Source: VBDM01 sp035651815
GTDB lineage: Bacteria > Pseudomonadota > Gammaproteobacteria > Burkholderiales > SG8-39
DNA length: 64,000 bases
NCBI GenBank assembly: GCA_035651815.1
Contig: DASRFB010000124.1
Span: forward strand, 16,956-80,955
Direction of reading: 5' to 3'
Below are positions 16,372 to 24,843 of the stretch, piece after piece; position 1 is the first letter of the stretch, and each line of letters starts with the position of its first letter. Below the pieces are notes generated by a model. That model did no database searches, had not been told where the DNA came from, and was given only the letters and a program-made list of their open reading frames with translations. Both the position numbers and the translations under genes were made by a program.

Positions 16372-17541
16372 CAGCCTGGCGTCGGCGGCCGCGCGGTAGT
16401 GGCGGTTCGCCTCCTCGGCCCTGCCCATCTCGTCGTGGACGCGCGCGAGCGCGACATGGGCGCCCCGGGTCGGATTCAGCGCGAGCGACGCCTCGAGGTA
16501 GCTGATCGCCTTGCCCCAGAGCTGCGTCTGCGCGCAAAGGCGCCCGAGCGTCAGCAGCAGCTCGGCGTCGCGCGGATGGTCGCCGAGCCAGCGCTCGGCG
16601 CGCTCGATGCGCGCGATCGCGTCGATGTCCTGGCACTCTCCGTAGAGCAGCACGAGCTCGGGATGCCATTCGCGCTCGAGCGCCTCTTCGATGATCGCGT
16701 GCGCCGCGCGGCAATCCGCGAGATCGATGAAGGCGCGCGCCGCGGCGGCCGCCACCCGGGGCTGCGCGCGCTCCTCGTCCGGGATCAGCCGCCAGTACGC
16801 CGCCAGGCTCTTGAGGTCGTGCGTCCGGCGCGACAGCATGGCGACGCGCGCGTTGATGCGTATGCTGTGCACGGCCTCGGGCGGCATCGCGGCGCGCTTC
16901 TCGAGCAGGCGCGCCAGCCGGATCACCTCGTCCCAGTTGCCCAGGCCCTGCTCCGCGCGCAGCAGCAGGCTGAGCGTCGCGATGTGCCTCGGACCGCCCG
17001 CGTGCAGCTCGCGCAGCGCGGCGCGCGCTTCGTCGTAGCGGCGCTCCTCGAGCATCAGCTCCGCCTCGGTCATGAGCCGGGCGAGGCGCCAATCGGTCTC
17101 GTTCCTGCGCGCACGGCCGAGCCATTCGTCGCGCCGGTCGAAGTCGCGCAGGCGCTGCGCCGCCCGCGCGCCGATCAGCTCGGGCAGCGGCGGCGTGCAG
17201 CGCAGCTCGTGCGCCTGCGCGGCGAGCTTCTCGGCGCGGCCGAAGCGGCCCTCGAACAGCGCCTGGATCGCGCCGAAGAGCGCCGAGCGTCCCTTCTCCG
17301 CCCGGCGCCGGCGCCGGAACGCCCGCACGTGGGACGGCAGCCGCACCGTATGGGAAACGAACCGGACGACGAAATACGCGGTGACGAACGCCGCGAGCAG
17401 CGCGACGGCGAGCAGGTTCAGCGAGACTTCGATACGCCACGGATACAGCACGAACATGGCGTAGCCGTCGCCGCCGCGCATCGCAATCGAGACCGCCGCC
17501 GCGAGCGCGAAGGCGGCCAGGAGCCAGAACAGGACCCTCAT
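16363..17541 (-). CDS. hemY: HemY-family inner-membrane TPR protein
   Basis: A 392-residue protein encoded with late haem genes in proteobacteria; its exact biochemical role is not settled (this is not the Gram-positive protoporphyrinogen oxidase of the same name). Two membrane segments lie near the N-terminus (about residues 4-20, and 41-62 around LLAVALLAAFVTAYFVV), followed by a basic cytoplasmic stretch and a long helical TPR-like region. The ATG at 17541 overlaps the hemX stop (ATGA). The end of the chain algZ-algR-hemC-hemD-hemX-hemY is conserved from pseudomonads. Confidence 0.9.
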   Translation of the reverse strand: MRVLFWLLAAFALAAAVSIAMRGGDGYAMFVLYPWRIEVSLNLLAVALLAAFVTAYFVVRFVSHTVRLPSHVRAFRRRRRAEKGRSALFGAIQALFEGRFGRAEKLAAQAHELRCTPPLPELIGARAAQRLRDFDRRDEWLGRARRNETDWRLARLMTEAELMLEERRYDEARAALRELHAGGPRHIATLSLLLRAEQGLGNWDEVIRLARLLEKRAAMPPEAVHSIRINARVAMLSRRTHDLKSLAAYWRLIPDEERAQPRVAAAAARAFIDLADCRAAHAIIEEALEREWHPELVLLYGECQDIDAIARIERAERWLGDHPRDAELLLTLGRLCAQTQLWGKAISYLEASLALNPTRGAHVALARVHDEMGRAEEANRHYRAAADARLPA

Positions 17542-18581
17542 CGGGCCGGCCTGTCGCGCACCGACTTGTAGTTGCGCACCGCGGCCAGGCTTTCGCTTAT
17601 GCTGGGAAGCGCCATCCCGGGACCGCCGGAGCCGAGCTGCGACAAGGTGGTCTGCACCGCCGCGGTCGCGCGCGCCTTGCGGTCGAAGTACCGGTCGAGC
17701 CAGTCGCTCGCCGTCTTGATGTCGGCGCGGAAGGTGGACTCGTCCCGCGCGAGCAGCGCGATGCGGGCGTTGAGCAGGCGCAGCTTCAGGTTCTCGCGCA
17801 GGAACAGGCCCTGGGAAGGCGCGAGCATCGCCGGGTCCGGGCGATCCATGTGCTCGATGCGCACGAGCTGCTTCAGCTCGCCGAGGAACTCGGCCCCGAG
17901 CCGCTCCCACAGCCGGGCGGGGCGCGCGTCGGCGAGCGGCTCGGCCGCGATCGCGGGCCGCGCTTCCTGCGCGAGCGGGAGCGAGTCCACGGCGACGATC
18001 AGCTGGTCGAGCTTGATGGCGAGACCGGGAATGTCGGGCGTATGCGCGGCCTTGAGCCGCTCGATGTCGCTCGCGATGATCTTGCGCAACGGAGCGAACT
18101 GCGGGCGGTCGGAGCGCGCGAGCCGCGCGTCGGCGGTCTGCAGCGCGACCAGGGCCGCCCGGACGTTCCCGGCGAGCTGCAGCTGCTGCGAGGCGATCGT
18201 CAGGATCTGCTCGATCTCGGCGAGCACCCATTCGTCGCGGCTGCGCGAGAGCTCCTGGTACAGCGCCTCGAGCGCCACCTGCTGGCTCTGCGATTCGGCG
18301 AGCTTGAGCTCGAGCTGCGACTGCCTGGCCTGCACCTCGCGCAGCGCTTCCTGCGACTGCTTGGCGATCAGCCGGGCGTCGCGGCTGTCGGATTCGCTGT
18401 CGCGCACGCGCTGCGCGACCTGATCGCGCAGCGACTCGAAGCGACTGCGCGTGTCGATCCATTGCCAGGCGAGCAGCACCGCGAGGACGACGAAGGCGCC
18501 CGCGACGCGCAGCGAGCGTCGTCGCGCCGCGGCTTGCGCGGCGGGCGATTCCGCAGATGGCGCTGTGTCGCGCTCCGGCAT
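17538..18581 (-). CDS. hemX: Uroporphyrinogen-III C-methyltransferase-like protein HemX
   Basis: A 347-residue membrane-anchored protein of the HemX family, annotated historically as a putative uroporphyrinogen methyltransferase although no SAM-binding motif is seen. Residues about 24-42 (VAGAFVVLAVLLAWQW) form one membrane segment. A long coiled coil follows (about 45-115, rich in Q, E and R), then a helical domain. The start ATG at 18581 begins MPERDTAPSAESPA. The frame continues to 18662, but that would overlap hemD. The overlap with hemY suggests the two products act together in the inner membrane. Confidence 0.88.
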   Translation of the reverse strand: MPERDTAPSAESPAAQAAARRRSLRVAGAFVVLAVLLAWQWIDTRSRFESLRDQVAQRVRDSESDSRDARLIAKQSQEALREVQARQSQLELKLAESQSQQVALEALYQELSRSRDEWVLAEIEQILTIASQQLQLAGNVRAALVALQTADARLARSDRPQFAPLRKIIASDIERLKAAHTPDIPGLAIKLDQLIVAVDSLPLAQEARPAIAAEPLADARPARLWERLGAEFLGELKQLVRIEHMDRPDPAMLAPSQGLFLRENLKLRLLNARIALLARDESTFRADIKTASDWLDRYFDRKARATAAVQTTLSQLGSGGPGMALPSISESLAAVRNYKSVRDRPAR

Positions 18582-18606
18582 ATCCGACCTTCGACTCCCG
18601 AGGGGC

Positions 18607-19389
18607 TCATACTTTAGCAAAAAAGGCCGCCATTCCCGAGACGGCGCCCTCTTCGCCCGCATCGGTGAGCGCGACCTGCCCGATCCCGAGCTCGCGCGCG
18701 AGCGCCGCGATCCGGGGGTGCGAGACGAACACGGGCGTCGCCCGCAGATAGCTCTTGCCCGTGGGTCCGAGGAGCGCGAACAGGTTCGCCAGTCCCTCGC
18801 CGCTGGTGATCGAGACGGCGTCGATCCCTCCGCGCTGCCAGCGGGCGAGCAGCGGCGCGAGCTTTCCGGCGGCGGGCGGCGCGCGGCGATAGCACTGCGC
18901 GTACTCCACGGCGGCGCCGCGCGCCTGCAGCTCGTCGCTCAGCCATTCGCGGCCGCCGTCGCCGCGGAAGATCACGATCGACCGGCCGCGCACGTCGCGC
19001 AGCTCGGGGAGCGCGGCGAGCGCCTCGCTGTCGCCCCGGCCCTGCGGCGCGAGCACGTCCGCGAAGCCGAGGCGCTCGAGCGCGCGCGCGGTGCCGCCGC
19101 CCACCGCCGCGACGCGCAGCCGGCTCGGCCACGCGCGCGCGGCGAAAACCGCCTCGCATCCCCTGACGGCCGCCGATTCGCTGATGAAGATCGCCAGGTC
19201 GCAGCGATCGAGATTGGCGATCGCGCGCGCGAGCGCGTCGCCATCACTCGCGGGCAGGATCTCGATGGCGGGAAAAAGGACCGGCTCGCCGCCCGCGGCG
19301 CGCACGGCATCCGCGAGGCGCGCGGCGTGCTCGCGCGGCCGCGTGATGACGATCGCGCGGCCCGAAAGCGCCGCGCGCGCGCCGCTCAT
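18607..19389 (-). CDS. hemD: Uroporphyrinogen-III synthase HemD
   Basis: Closes and inverts ring D of hydroxymethylbilane to form uroporphyrinogen III. It is 260 residues from the ATG at 19389, which overlaps the hemC stop (ATGA). The family is poorly conserved, but VITRPREHAARLADAVRAAG at the N-terminus, VAAVGGGTARAL in the middle and SITSGEGLANLFALL near the C-terminus are recognisable. Position directly after hemC makes the call safe. The open frame extends far upstream (to 20259) only as a shadow of hemC. Confidence 0.94.
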   Translation of the reverse strand: MSGARAALSGRAIVITRPREHAARLADAVRAAGGEPVLFPAIEILPASDGDALARAIANLDRCDLAIFISESAAVRGCEAVFAARAWPSRLRVAAVGGGTARALERLGFADVLAPQGRGDSEALAALPELRDVRGRSIVIFRGDGGREWLSDELQARGAAVEYAQCYRRAPPAAGKLAPLLARWQRGGIDAVSITSGEGLANLFALLGPTGKSYLRATPVFVSHPRIAALARELGIGQVALTDAGEEGAVSGMAAFFAKV

Positions 19390-20330
19390 GACAGCGCGGC
19401 CAGCACGTCGCGCGCGCCGCGCTCGAGCAACAGTTTCGCGAGCGCTTCGCCGAGCGGCTCGGCGTCGGCCCTCGCGCCTTCGATCTCGGCGCGTACCGTG
19501 CGCCGGCCGTCGGGCGTGGCGACGAGCCCGCGCAGAAACAGCCGGTCGCCGCGCAGCACCGCGTACGCGGCGAGCGGCACCTGGCAGCTGCCCGACAGCG
19601 CGCGGCTCACCGTGCGCTCCGCGCGGATGCAGTCCGCGGTGTCGCGGTGATCGAGCGCGGCGAGCTGGCGCCGGAGCGCGACCCGGTCGTCGCGGCATTC
19701 GATCGCGAGCGCGCCCTGTCCCGGGGACGGCAGCACGGTCTCGGGCTCCAGCGTCGCGCGGATCCGGCCCGCGAGCCCGAGTCGCTTCAGCCCCGCGGCG
19801 GCGAGCGCGACGGCGTCGTACTCGCCTCGGTCGAGCTTCGCGAGGCGCGTATCGAGATTGCCCCGGAGCGAGCGCACCTCCAGCCCCGGATACCGATCCC
19901 GGAGCTGGGCCTCGCGCCGCAGGCTCGAGGTCCCGACCACGGCGCCCGGCGGCATGTCCTCGAGGCGCGCGTAGCGCGCCGACACGATGCAGTCGCGCGC
20001 ATCCTCGCGCTCCGGGATGGCGGCGATGCAGAATCCCGCAGGCAGCGACATGGGCACGTCCTTCGCGGAGTGCACGGCGAGATCGGCACGACCGTCCGCC
20101 AGCGCCTCCTCCAGCTCCTTCACGAACAAGCCCTTGCCGCCGACTTTCGACAGCGGAGTATCGAGGATCCGGTCGCCCCGCGTTGTCAGGCCCAGGATGC
20201 TCACCTCGCACTGCGGATAGGCCTTGCAGAGCTCCGCCGCCACGTGCTCGGATTGCCACAGGGCGAGGCGGCTCTGCCTCGACGCGATGACGAGCCGCTT
20301 CGGCGCTTCGGGCCTTGCGGACGTGCTCAT
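19386..20330 (-). CDS. hemC: Porphobilinogen deaminase (hydroxymethylbilane synthase) HemC
   Basis: Polymerises four porphobilinogens into hydroxymethylbilane. It is 314 residues from the ATG at 20330 (MSTSARPEAPKRLVIASRQS); an ATG at 20393 lies inside the upstream regulator and is rejected. The active-site segments DLAVHSAKDVPM and VGTSSLRREAQL are present, and the dipyrromethane-cofactor cysteine sits in GSCQVPLAAYA. It overlaps the AlgR-type regulator gene upstream by four bases, so haem synthesis is transcribed with a two-component system. Confidence 0.97.
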   Translation of the reverse strand: MSTSARPEAPKRLVIASRQSRLALWQSEHVAAELCKAYPQCEVSILGLTTRGDRILDTPLSKVGGKGLFVKELEEALADGRADLAVHSAKDVPMSLPAGFCIAAIPEREDARDCIVSARYARLEDMPPGAVVGTSSLRREAQLRDRYPGLEVRSLRGNLDTRLAKLDRGEYDAVALAAAGLKRLGLAGRIRATLEPETVLPSPGQGALAIECRDDRVALRRQLAALDHRDTADCIRAERTVSRALSGSCQVPLAAYAVLRGDRLFLRGLVATPDGRRTVRAEIEGARADAEPLGEALAKLLLERGARDVLAALS

Positions 20331-21082
20331 GCTTTCAGGAGCTCCTTCAACGCGGCCCATTGGCGCCGGCTGACCGGCAGCCTCTCGCCGCATCCTTCCA
20401 GTATGACCGACCAGCCGGCATCCGCGTCGTTCTCCGATCCGCGCTCCACGCCGCGGATCAGCGCGCGCGCGACCAGGCAGTTGCGATGGATGCGCACGAA
20501 CGTGTCGCCGAACTCCTTCTCGATCTGCGACAGCGAATCCTCGATCAGGTATTCGCGCTCGCGCGTCCGGACGGTGACGTACTTCAGCTCGGCCTTGAGA
20601 AACACGACGTCGGCGACGGCCACGAGCGACACGCGCCCGCGCTCGGCGACGCTGAAGTAGCGGCGCGGGCTGGGGTCGATCCGCTCCAGGACCTCGCGCA
20701 CCGGCCGGGCGCCGGCGCGAGCCTTCTTGAGCGCCGCGAGCAGGCGCGCCGCGCGCACCGGCTTCAGCAGGTAATCGACCGCGGCGACCTCGAACGCCTG
20801 CACCGCGTACTGATCGTGCGCCGTCACGAAGATCACCGCGGGCGGGTGCTCGAGCACCTGGAGATGACGCGCGAATTCGATGCCGCTCATCCCCGGCATG
20901 TGGATGTCGACCAGTGCGAGATCGGGCTGCGTCGCCGCGACCAGCTCGAGCCCCTCGATCCCGTTCGCGGCCTCGCCGGCGACCGCGTGCGGGAGCTCCG
21001 CGGCGCAGTCCGCGAGGACCTCGCGCATGCGGCTGCGCGCGGGCTGCTCGTCGTCCACGATGACGATGCGCGCCGGCGTCAT
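20327..21082 (-). CDS. algR: LytTR-family response regulator (AlgR-like)
   Basis: A 251-residue regulator: an N-terminal receiver domain (phosphoacceptor Asp in LVDIHMPGMSG, about residue 58, and Lys in YLLKPV) and a C-terminal LytTR DNA-binding domain (about 140-250, with VVFLKAELKYVTVRT and RIHRNCLVAR). AlgR in Pseudomonas controls alginate, twitching motility and virulence; the target set here is unknown. The start is the ATG at 21082 overlapping the sensor gene stop. The gene order argH | algZ-algR-hemC-hemD equals that of Pseudomonas, so orthology is likely. Confidence 0.9.
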   Translation of the reverse strand: MTPARIVIVDDEQPARSRMREVLADCAAELPHAVAGEAANGIEGLELVAATQPDLALVDIHMPGMSGIEFARHLQVLEHPPAVIFVTAHDQYAVQAFEVAAVDYLLKPVRAARLLAALKKARAGARPVREVLERIDPSPRRYFSVAERGRVSLVAVADVVFLKAELKYVTVRTREREYLIEDSLSQIEKEFGDTFVRIHRNCLVARALIRGVERGSENDADAGWSVILEGCGERLPVSRRQWAALKELLKA

Positions 21083-22107
21083 GCGCGAAGCCGGTAGGGA
21101 ATCATGATGTCGATCTCGTAGCGCTCGCCGGCGATGCGCGTGTCGAGGCGCGCCTCGACGTCGAAATGCAGCTGCAGGCGCTCGCGGATGTTGGCGAGCG
21201 CCATGCGGTTGCCCTGCCGGTGCTGGTGCTCGGGATGATAAGGGTTGGACAGCTGCAGGCGCAGCCGGTCGCCGTCGCGCTCGGCGCTGATGCGCACCAG
21301 CCCGGCATCCATGCCGGGCTCGATGCCGTGATAGATCGCGTTCTCGACCAGCGGCTGCAGCAGCATGGGGGGCACGAGCGCGGGCTCGGCCGCGGGATCG
21401 AGACTCCATTCGACCCGCAGGCGCTCGCCGAGCCGCAGCTGCTCGAGCCTCAGGTATTGGCGGCACAGCGAGACCTCGTCGGCCAGCACGGTGAGCCGGC
21501 GGCTGTCCGCCATGATGGTGCGGAACAGCTCCGCGAGGTCCTCGATCGCGGTCTCCGCCCGCTTCGGATCGGCGCGGATCAGCGACAGCACCGCGTTCAG
21601 GCTGTTGAACAGGAAATGCGGCCGGATGCGCGCCTGAAGTGCCTGCAGGCGCGCCTCCGCGAGCGCGGGCGAGAACGCCCGCTGCCGCAGATGGAAATAC
21701 CAGGCGAGGACCGCGGTGCCCGCGGCGGCGTACGCGAGCGTCGCGAAGAGCTGCGACGATGCGTTGTCGGGTCCGAGCAGCGTCTGCAAGGGAAAAGTCG
21801 CGGCCGTCACGCCGAGCACGATCGCGAATAGGGCCGCCAGGGAAGCCCCGTACGAGAGGCGCGCGAGCCAGGGCGAGACGGCGTAAAGGAGTGCCAGCAC
21901 GACGAGCAGCGGCGGCTCGAGCGCGCCGGCGATCTCGACGAGCCGGTAGACGAACTCGGACAGCCGCTGCGAGCGCACCAACGCGACGAAGACCGCGAGC
22001 GCGTTGCCGAAGATGACGATGCGCGAGATGACGCCCAGGTTCCTGAAATCGGGCAGGGCGTCGGGCAGATCGTTTTGCCGTATACTTTGAGTCCTCTGCT
22101 CCGACAA
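21079..22107 (-). CDS. algZ: LytS/AlgZ-type sensor histidine kinase
   Basis: A membrane sensor with a His_kinase (LytS-type) domain, partner of the downstream AlgR-like regulator. I chose the TTG start at 22107 (342 residues). It has an excellent GGAG ribosome-binding site six bases upstream and keeps the LPDFRNLG segment seen in AlgZ homologues; an ATG at 22146 is the alternative. Four hydrophobic segments lie within about residues 24-140. The phosphoacceptor His164 is in RIRPHFLFNSLNA, and VENAIYHGIEPG is the N-box. Like AlgZ it has a minimal ATPase part, with ANIRERLQLHF after the N-box and no obvious G-rich lid. Confidence 0.9.
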   Translation of the reverse strand: MSEQRTQSIRQNDLPDALPDFRNLGVISRIVIFGNALAVFVALVRSQRLSEFVYRLVEIAGALEPPLLVVLALLYAVSPWLARLSYGASLAALFAIVLGVTAATFPLQTLLGPDNASSQLFATLAYAAAGTAVLAWYFHLRQRAFSPALAEARLQALQARIRPHFLFNSLNAVLSLIRADPKRAETAIEDLAELFRTIMADSRRLTVLADEVSLCRQYLRLEQLRLGERLRVEWSLDPAAEPALVPPMLLQPLVENAIYHGIEPGMDAGLVRISAERDGDRLRLQLSNPYHPEHQHRQGNRMALANIRERLQLHFDVEARLDTRIAGERYEIDIMIPYRLRA

Positions 22108-22159
22108 ATTTAGCTCCGGCGGCGCGCAGGGCGCTGTGCCGGCCATTTTACAGATAACG

Positions 22160-23557
22160 ATGGCAGCCAAGCCCAAAGCCAAGCGCAGCACCGCCTCGGG
22201 CCGGTTTGCGGAGCCGCCCTCGGAGCGGGTCGCGCGCTATACCGCGTCGGTGGAGTTCGACCGCCGGCTCGCGGCGCACGACATCCGCGGATCGCTCGCG
22301 CACGCGCGCATGCTGCGCGCGGCCGGCATCCTGTCCGCGGCCGACCTCGAGGCCATCGAGCGCGGCCTGTCGCAGATCGCGCGCGAAGTGTCCTCGGGCG
22401 ACTTCGCCTGGTCGCTCGAGGCCGAGGACGTTCACCTCAACATCGAGAAGCGGCTGACCGAGCTCGTCGGCGACGCGGGCAAGCGGCTGCACACCGCGCG
22501 CTCGCGCAACGACCAGGTCGCGACCGACCTGCGGCTGTGGCTGCGCGACGAGATCGACGCCTGCGCCGCCGCGCTGGTCGAGCTCCAGTCGGCGCTGCTC
22601 GACCAGGCCGAGCGCCACGCCGGCGTCATCATGCCGGGGTTCACCCACCTGCAGGTCGCGCAGCCGGTCACGTTCGGGCATCATTTGCTCGCGTATTTCG
22701 AGATGCTCGAGCGCGATCGCGCGCGGCTCGCGGACTGCAGGAAGCGCCTCAACCGCCTGCCCCTCGGCGCCGCCGCGCTCGCCGGCACCTCGTATCCCAT
22801 CGACCGCGAGCGCGTCGCGCGCGAGCTCGGCTTCGAGGGCCTGTGCGCCAATTCGCTCGACGCGGTCTCGGACCGGGATTTCGCGATCGAGTTCTGCGCC
22901 TGCGCGGCGCTCGCGATGGTGCACCTGTCGCGGCTGTGCGAGGAGATCATCCTCTGGCTGAACCCGCGCTTCGGCTTCATCTCGCTTCCCGACCGCTTCT
23001 GCACCGGGTCGTCGATCATGCCGCAGAAGAAGAACCCCGACGTGCCCGAGCTCGCGCGCGGCAAGACCGGGCGCGTCATCGGCAGCCTCACGGCCCTGCT
23101 CGTCCTGATGAAAGGCCAGCCGCTCGCCTACAACAAGGACAACCAGGAGGACAAGGAGCCCGTGTTCGACGCCGCCGACACGCTGCGCAGCACGCTCGAG
23201 GTCTTCGCCGAGATGGTGCCCGGGATCGAGGTCGACGAGCAGGCGATGCGCCGGGCCGCGAAAGAGGGCTACTCCACCGCGACCGATCTCGCGGACTACC
23301 TGGTGCGCAAGGGCGTCGCCTTCCGCGACGCCCACGAGGCGGTCGGCAGCGCGGTGCGCTTTGCCGAGGAATCGGCGCGCGACCTGTCGGAGCTGTCGCT
23401 CGAGGAGCTGCGCAGGTTCTCGGGCTCGATCGACAAGGACGTGTTCCGGGTGCTGACGCTCGAAGGCTCCGTCGCTTCGCGCTCGCACCCGGGGGGCACA
23501 GCGCCCGAGCAGGTGCTGGCCGCGGTGCGTCGCGCGCGCGAGGCGCTCGCGCGCTGA
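22160..23557 (+). CDS. argH: Argininosuccinate lyase ArgH
   Basis: Splits argininosuccinate into arginine and fumarate, the last step of arginine synthesis. It is 465 residues from the ATG at 22160, with the family signatures HTARSRNDQVATDLRLWLRD, GFTHLQVAQPVTFGHHL and the mobile-loop catalytic serine in GSSIMPQKKNPD. A GTG at 22136 in frame is possible but less likely. It is divergent from algZ with a 52-base gap. The next gene, a protein kinase, begins 8 bases after the stop. Confidence 0.97.
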   Translation: MAAKPKAKRSTASGRFAEPPSERVARYTASVEFDRRLAAHDIRGSLAHARMLRAAGILSAADLEAIERGLSQIAREVSSGDFAWSLEAEDVHLNIEKRLTELVGDAGKRLHTARSRNDQVATDLRLWLRDEIDACAAALVELQSALLDQAERHAGVIMPGFTHLQVAQPVTFGHHLLAYFEMLERDRARLADCRKRLNRLPLGAAALAGTSYPIDRERVARELGFEGLCANSLDAVSDRDFAIEFCACAALAMVHLSRLCEEIILWLNPRFGFISLPDRFCTGSSIMPQKKNPDVPELARGKTGRVIGSLTALLVLMKGQPLAYNKDNQEDKEPVFDAADTLRSTLEVFAEMVPGIEVDEQAMRRAAKEGYSTATDLADYLVRKGVAFRDAHEAVGSAVRFAEESARDLSELSLEELRRFSGSIDKDVFRVLTLEGSVASRSHPGGTAPEQVLAAVRRAREALAR

Positions 23558-23565
23558 CCCCGCCG

Positions 23566-24843
23566 ATGGAGCGCATCGGCAAATACGAGATCAAGCGCAA
23601 GCTCGGCGAGGGCGCGACGAGCGAGGTCTACCTCTGCCACGATCCGTTCGGCAACCGCGATGTCGCGGTGAAGGTGGTGTACGAGGAGCGCATCAAGGGC
23701 TCGAGCGACCCGGCCAAGCTCTCCAAGAAGCTGTTCGTCGCCGAGGCGTCGCTCGCCGGCAAGCTCAAGCACCCGCACATCTGCCAGATCTACGACGCGG
23801 TCGTGGCGCCCGGGATGAGCTACATCGTGATGGAGTACGTCGACGGCGGGACGCTCGAGCGCTTCTGCAGTCCCGCGCGGCTCCTGCCGACCGACAAGCT
23901 GGTCGAGATGATCTTCAAATGCACGCGCGCGCTCGAGTTCGCGCGCCGGCTCGGCGTCACGCACCGCGACATCAAGCCGGCGAACATCCTGCTCTCGGGC
24001 GCGACCGACATCAAGATCTCGGACTTCGGCTCGGCGCTGATGGCGAGCGCCGAGTACAGCCAGGTCACCGGCATCGGGTCCCCGGCGTACATGTCGCCGC
24101 AGCAGATCAAGGAGCTCGCGCTCGACCACCGCACCGACGTCTACTCGCTCGGCGTGGTGATGTATCAGCTGCTCACGGGCTCGCTGCCGTTCAACGCGAC
24201 GAACAACTACAGCATGATGTACCAGATCACGAGCGTCGAGCCGCAGCCACCGTCGGCGCTGCGGCGCGACATCCCGAGCGCCCTCGACGACATCGTCAAG
24301 CGCGCGATGGCCAAGGAGCTCGAGCGCCGCTACCAGACGTGGGACGAGTTCTCGTTCGATCTGGCCGAGGTGTTCCGGGGCACCTATATGCCGGGCTCGG
24401 TCCGCGAGGTCGCCGACAGCGAGAAGTTCAACACCCTGCGCGTCATGCCGTTCTTCTCGGACTTCTCCGACGCGGAGCTGTGGGAGGTGATGCGGATCTC
24501 GACGTGGCGCAACGTCGCGGCCGGCACGGTGCTCATGCGCGACGGCGACCGCGGCGACTCCTTCTGCATCCTCGCCGACGGAGAGGTCAAAGTGACCAAG
24601 CGCAAGAAGCTGCTGAACGTGCTCTCGCCCGGGGAATGCTTCGGCGAGATGGCCTACCTTTCCAAGACCGGGAACGAGCGCATCGCGGACGTTTCGACCA
24701 TGAGCGACGCCCGCATCATCACGATCCGCACCGAGGACCTGGAGCGCGCGTCCGACGCGTGCCGGCACCGCTTCGACCGCGCCTTCATGGCGATCCTGGT
24801 CGAGCGTCTGGCGCTCGCCAACGCCCGGCTGATCGCGGCTTGA
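23566..24843 (+). CDS. Hanks-type Ser/Thr protein kinase with C-terminal cyclic-nucleotide-binding domain
   Basis: A 425-residue soluble protein. The kinase domain (about residues 7-275) has the glycine loop LGEGATSEVYL, Lys36 in VAVKVV, HRDIKPANILL (133-143), the metal-binding DFG at 153-155 and a SPAYMSPQQI activation-segment end, so it should be active. A cNMP-binding fold follows (about 296-415), with RDGDRGDSFCILADGEV and the cassette-like GECFGEMAYL, then ERIADV. There is no membrane segment or extracellular sensor, unlike most bacterial Hanks kinases. Fusion to a cNMP domain suggests control by cAMP or cGMP, but ligand binding is inference. It may be co-transcribed with argH and the following fructosamine kinase. 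Confidence 0.92.
   Translation: MERIGKYEIKRKLGEGATSEVYLCHDPFGNRDVAVKVVYEERIKGSSDPAKLSKKLFVAEASLAGKLKHPHICQIYDAVVAPGMSYIVMEYVDGGTLERFCSPARLLPTDKLVEMIFKCTRALEFARRLGVTHRDIKPANILLSGATDIKISDFGSALMASAEYSQVTGIGSPAYMSPQQIKELALDHRTDVYSLGVVMYQLLTGSLPFNATNNYSMMYQITSVEPQPPSALRRDIPSALDDIVKRAMAKELERRYQTWDEFSFDLAEVFRGTYMPGSVREVADSEKFNTLRVMPFFSDFSDAELWEVMRISTWRNVAAGTVLMRDGDRGDSFCILADGEVKVTKRKKLLNVLSPGECFGEMAYLSKTGNERIADVSTMSDARIITIRTEDLERASDACRHRFDRAFMAILVERLALANARLIAA

Noticed and set aside
22075..22107. Sigma-70-like pair TTGTCG-N17-TATACG on the minus strand
   Set aside because: Its -35 box coincides with the preferred algZ start codon, so transcripts from it would lack the start and the first conserved segment. 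Probably chance, unless algZ starts further in.
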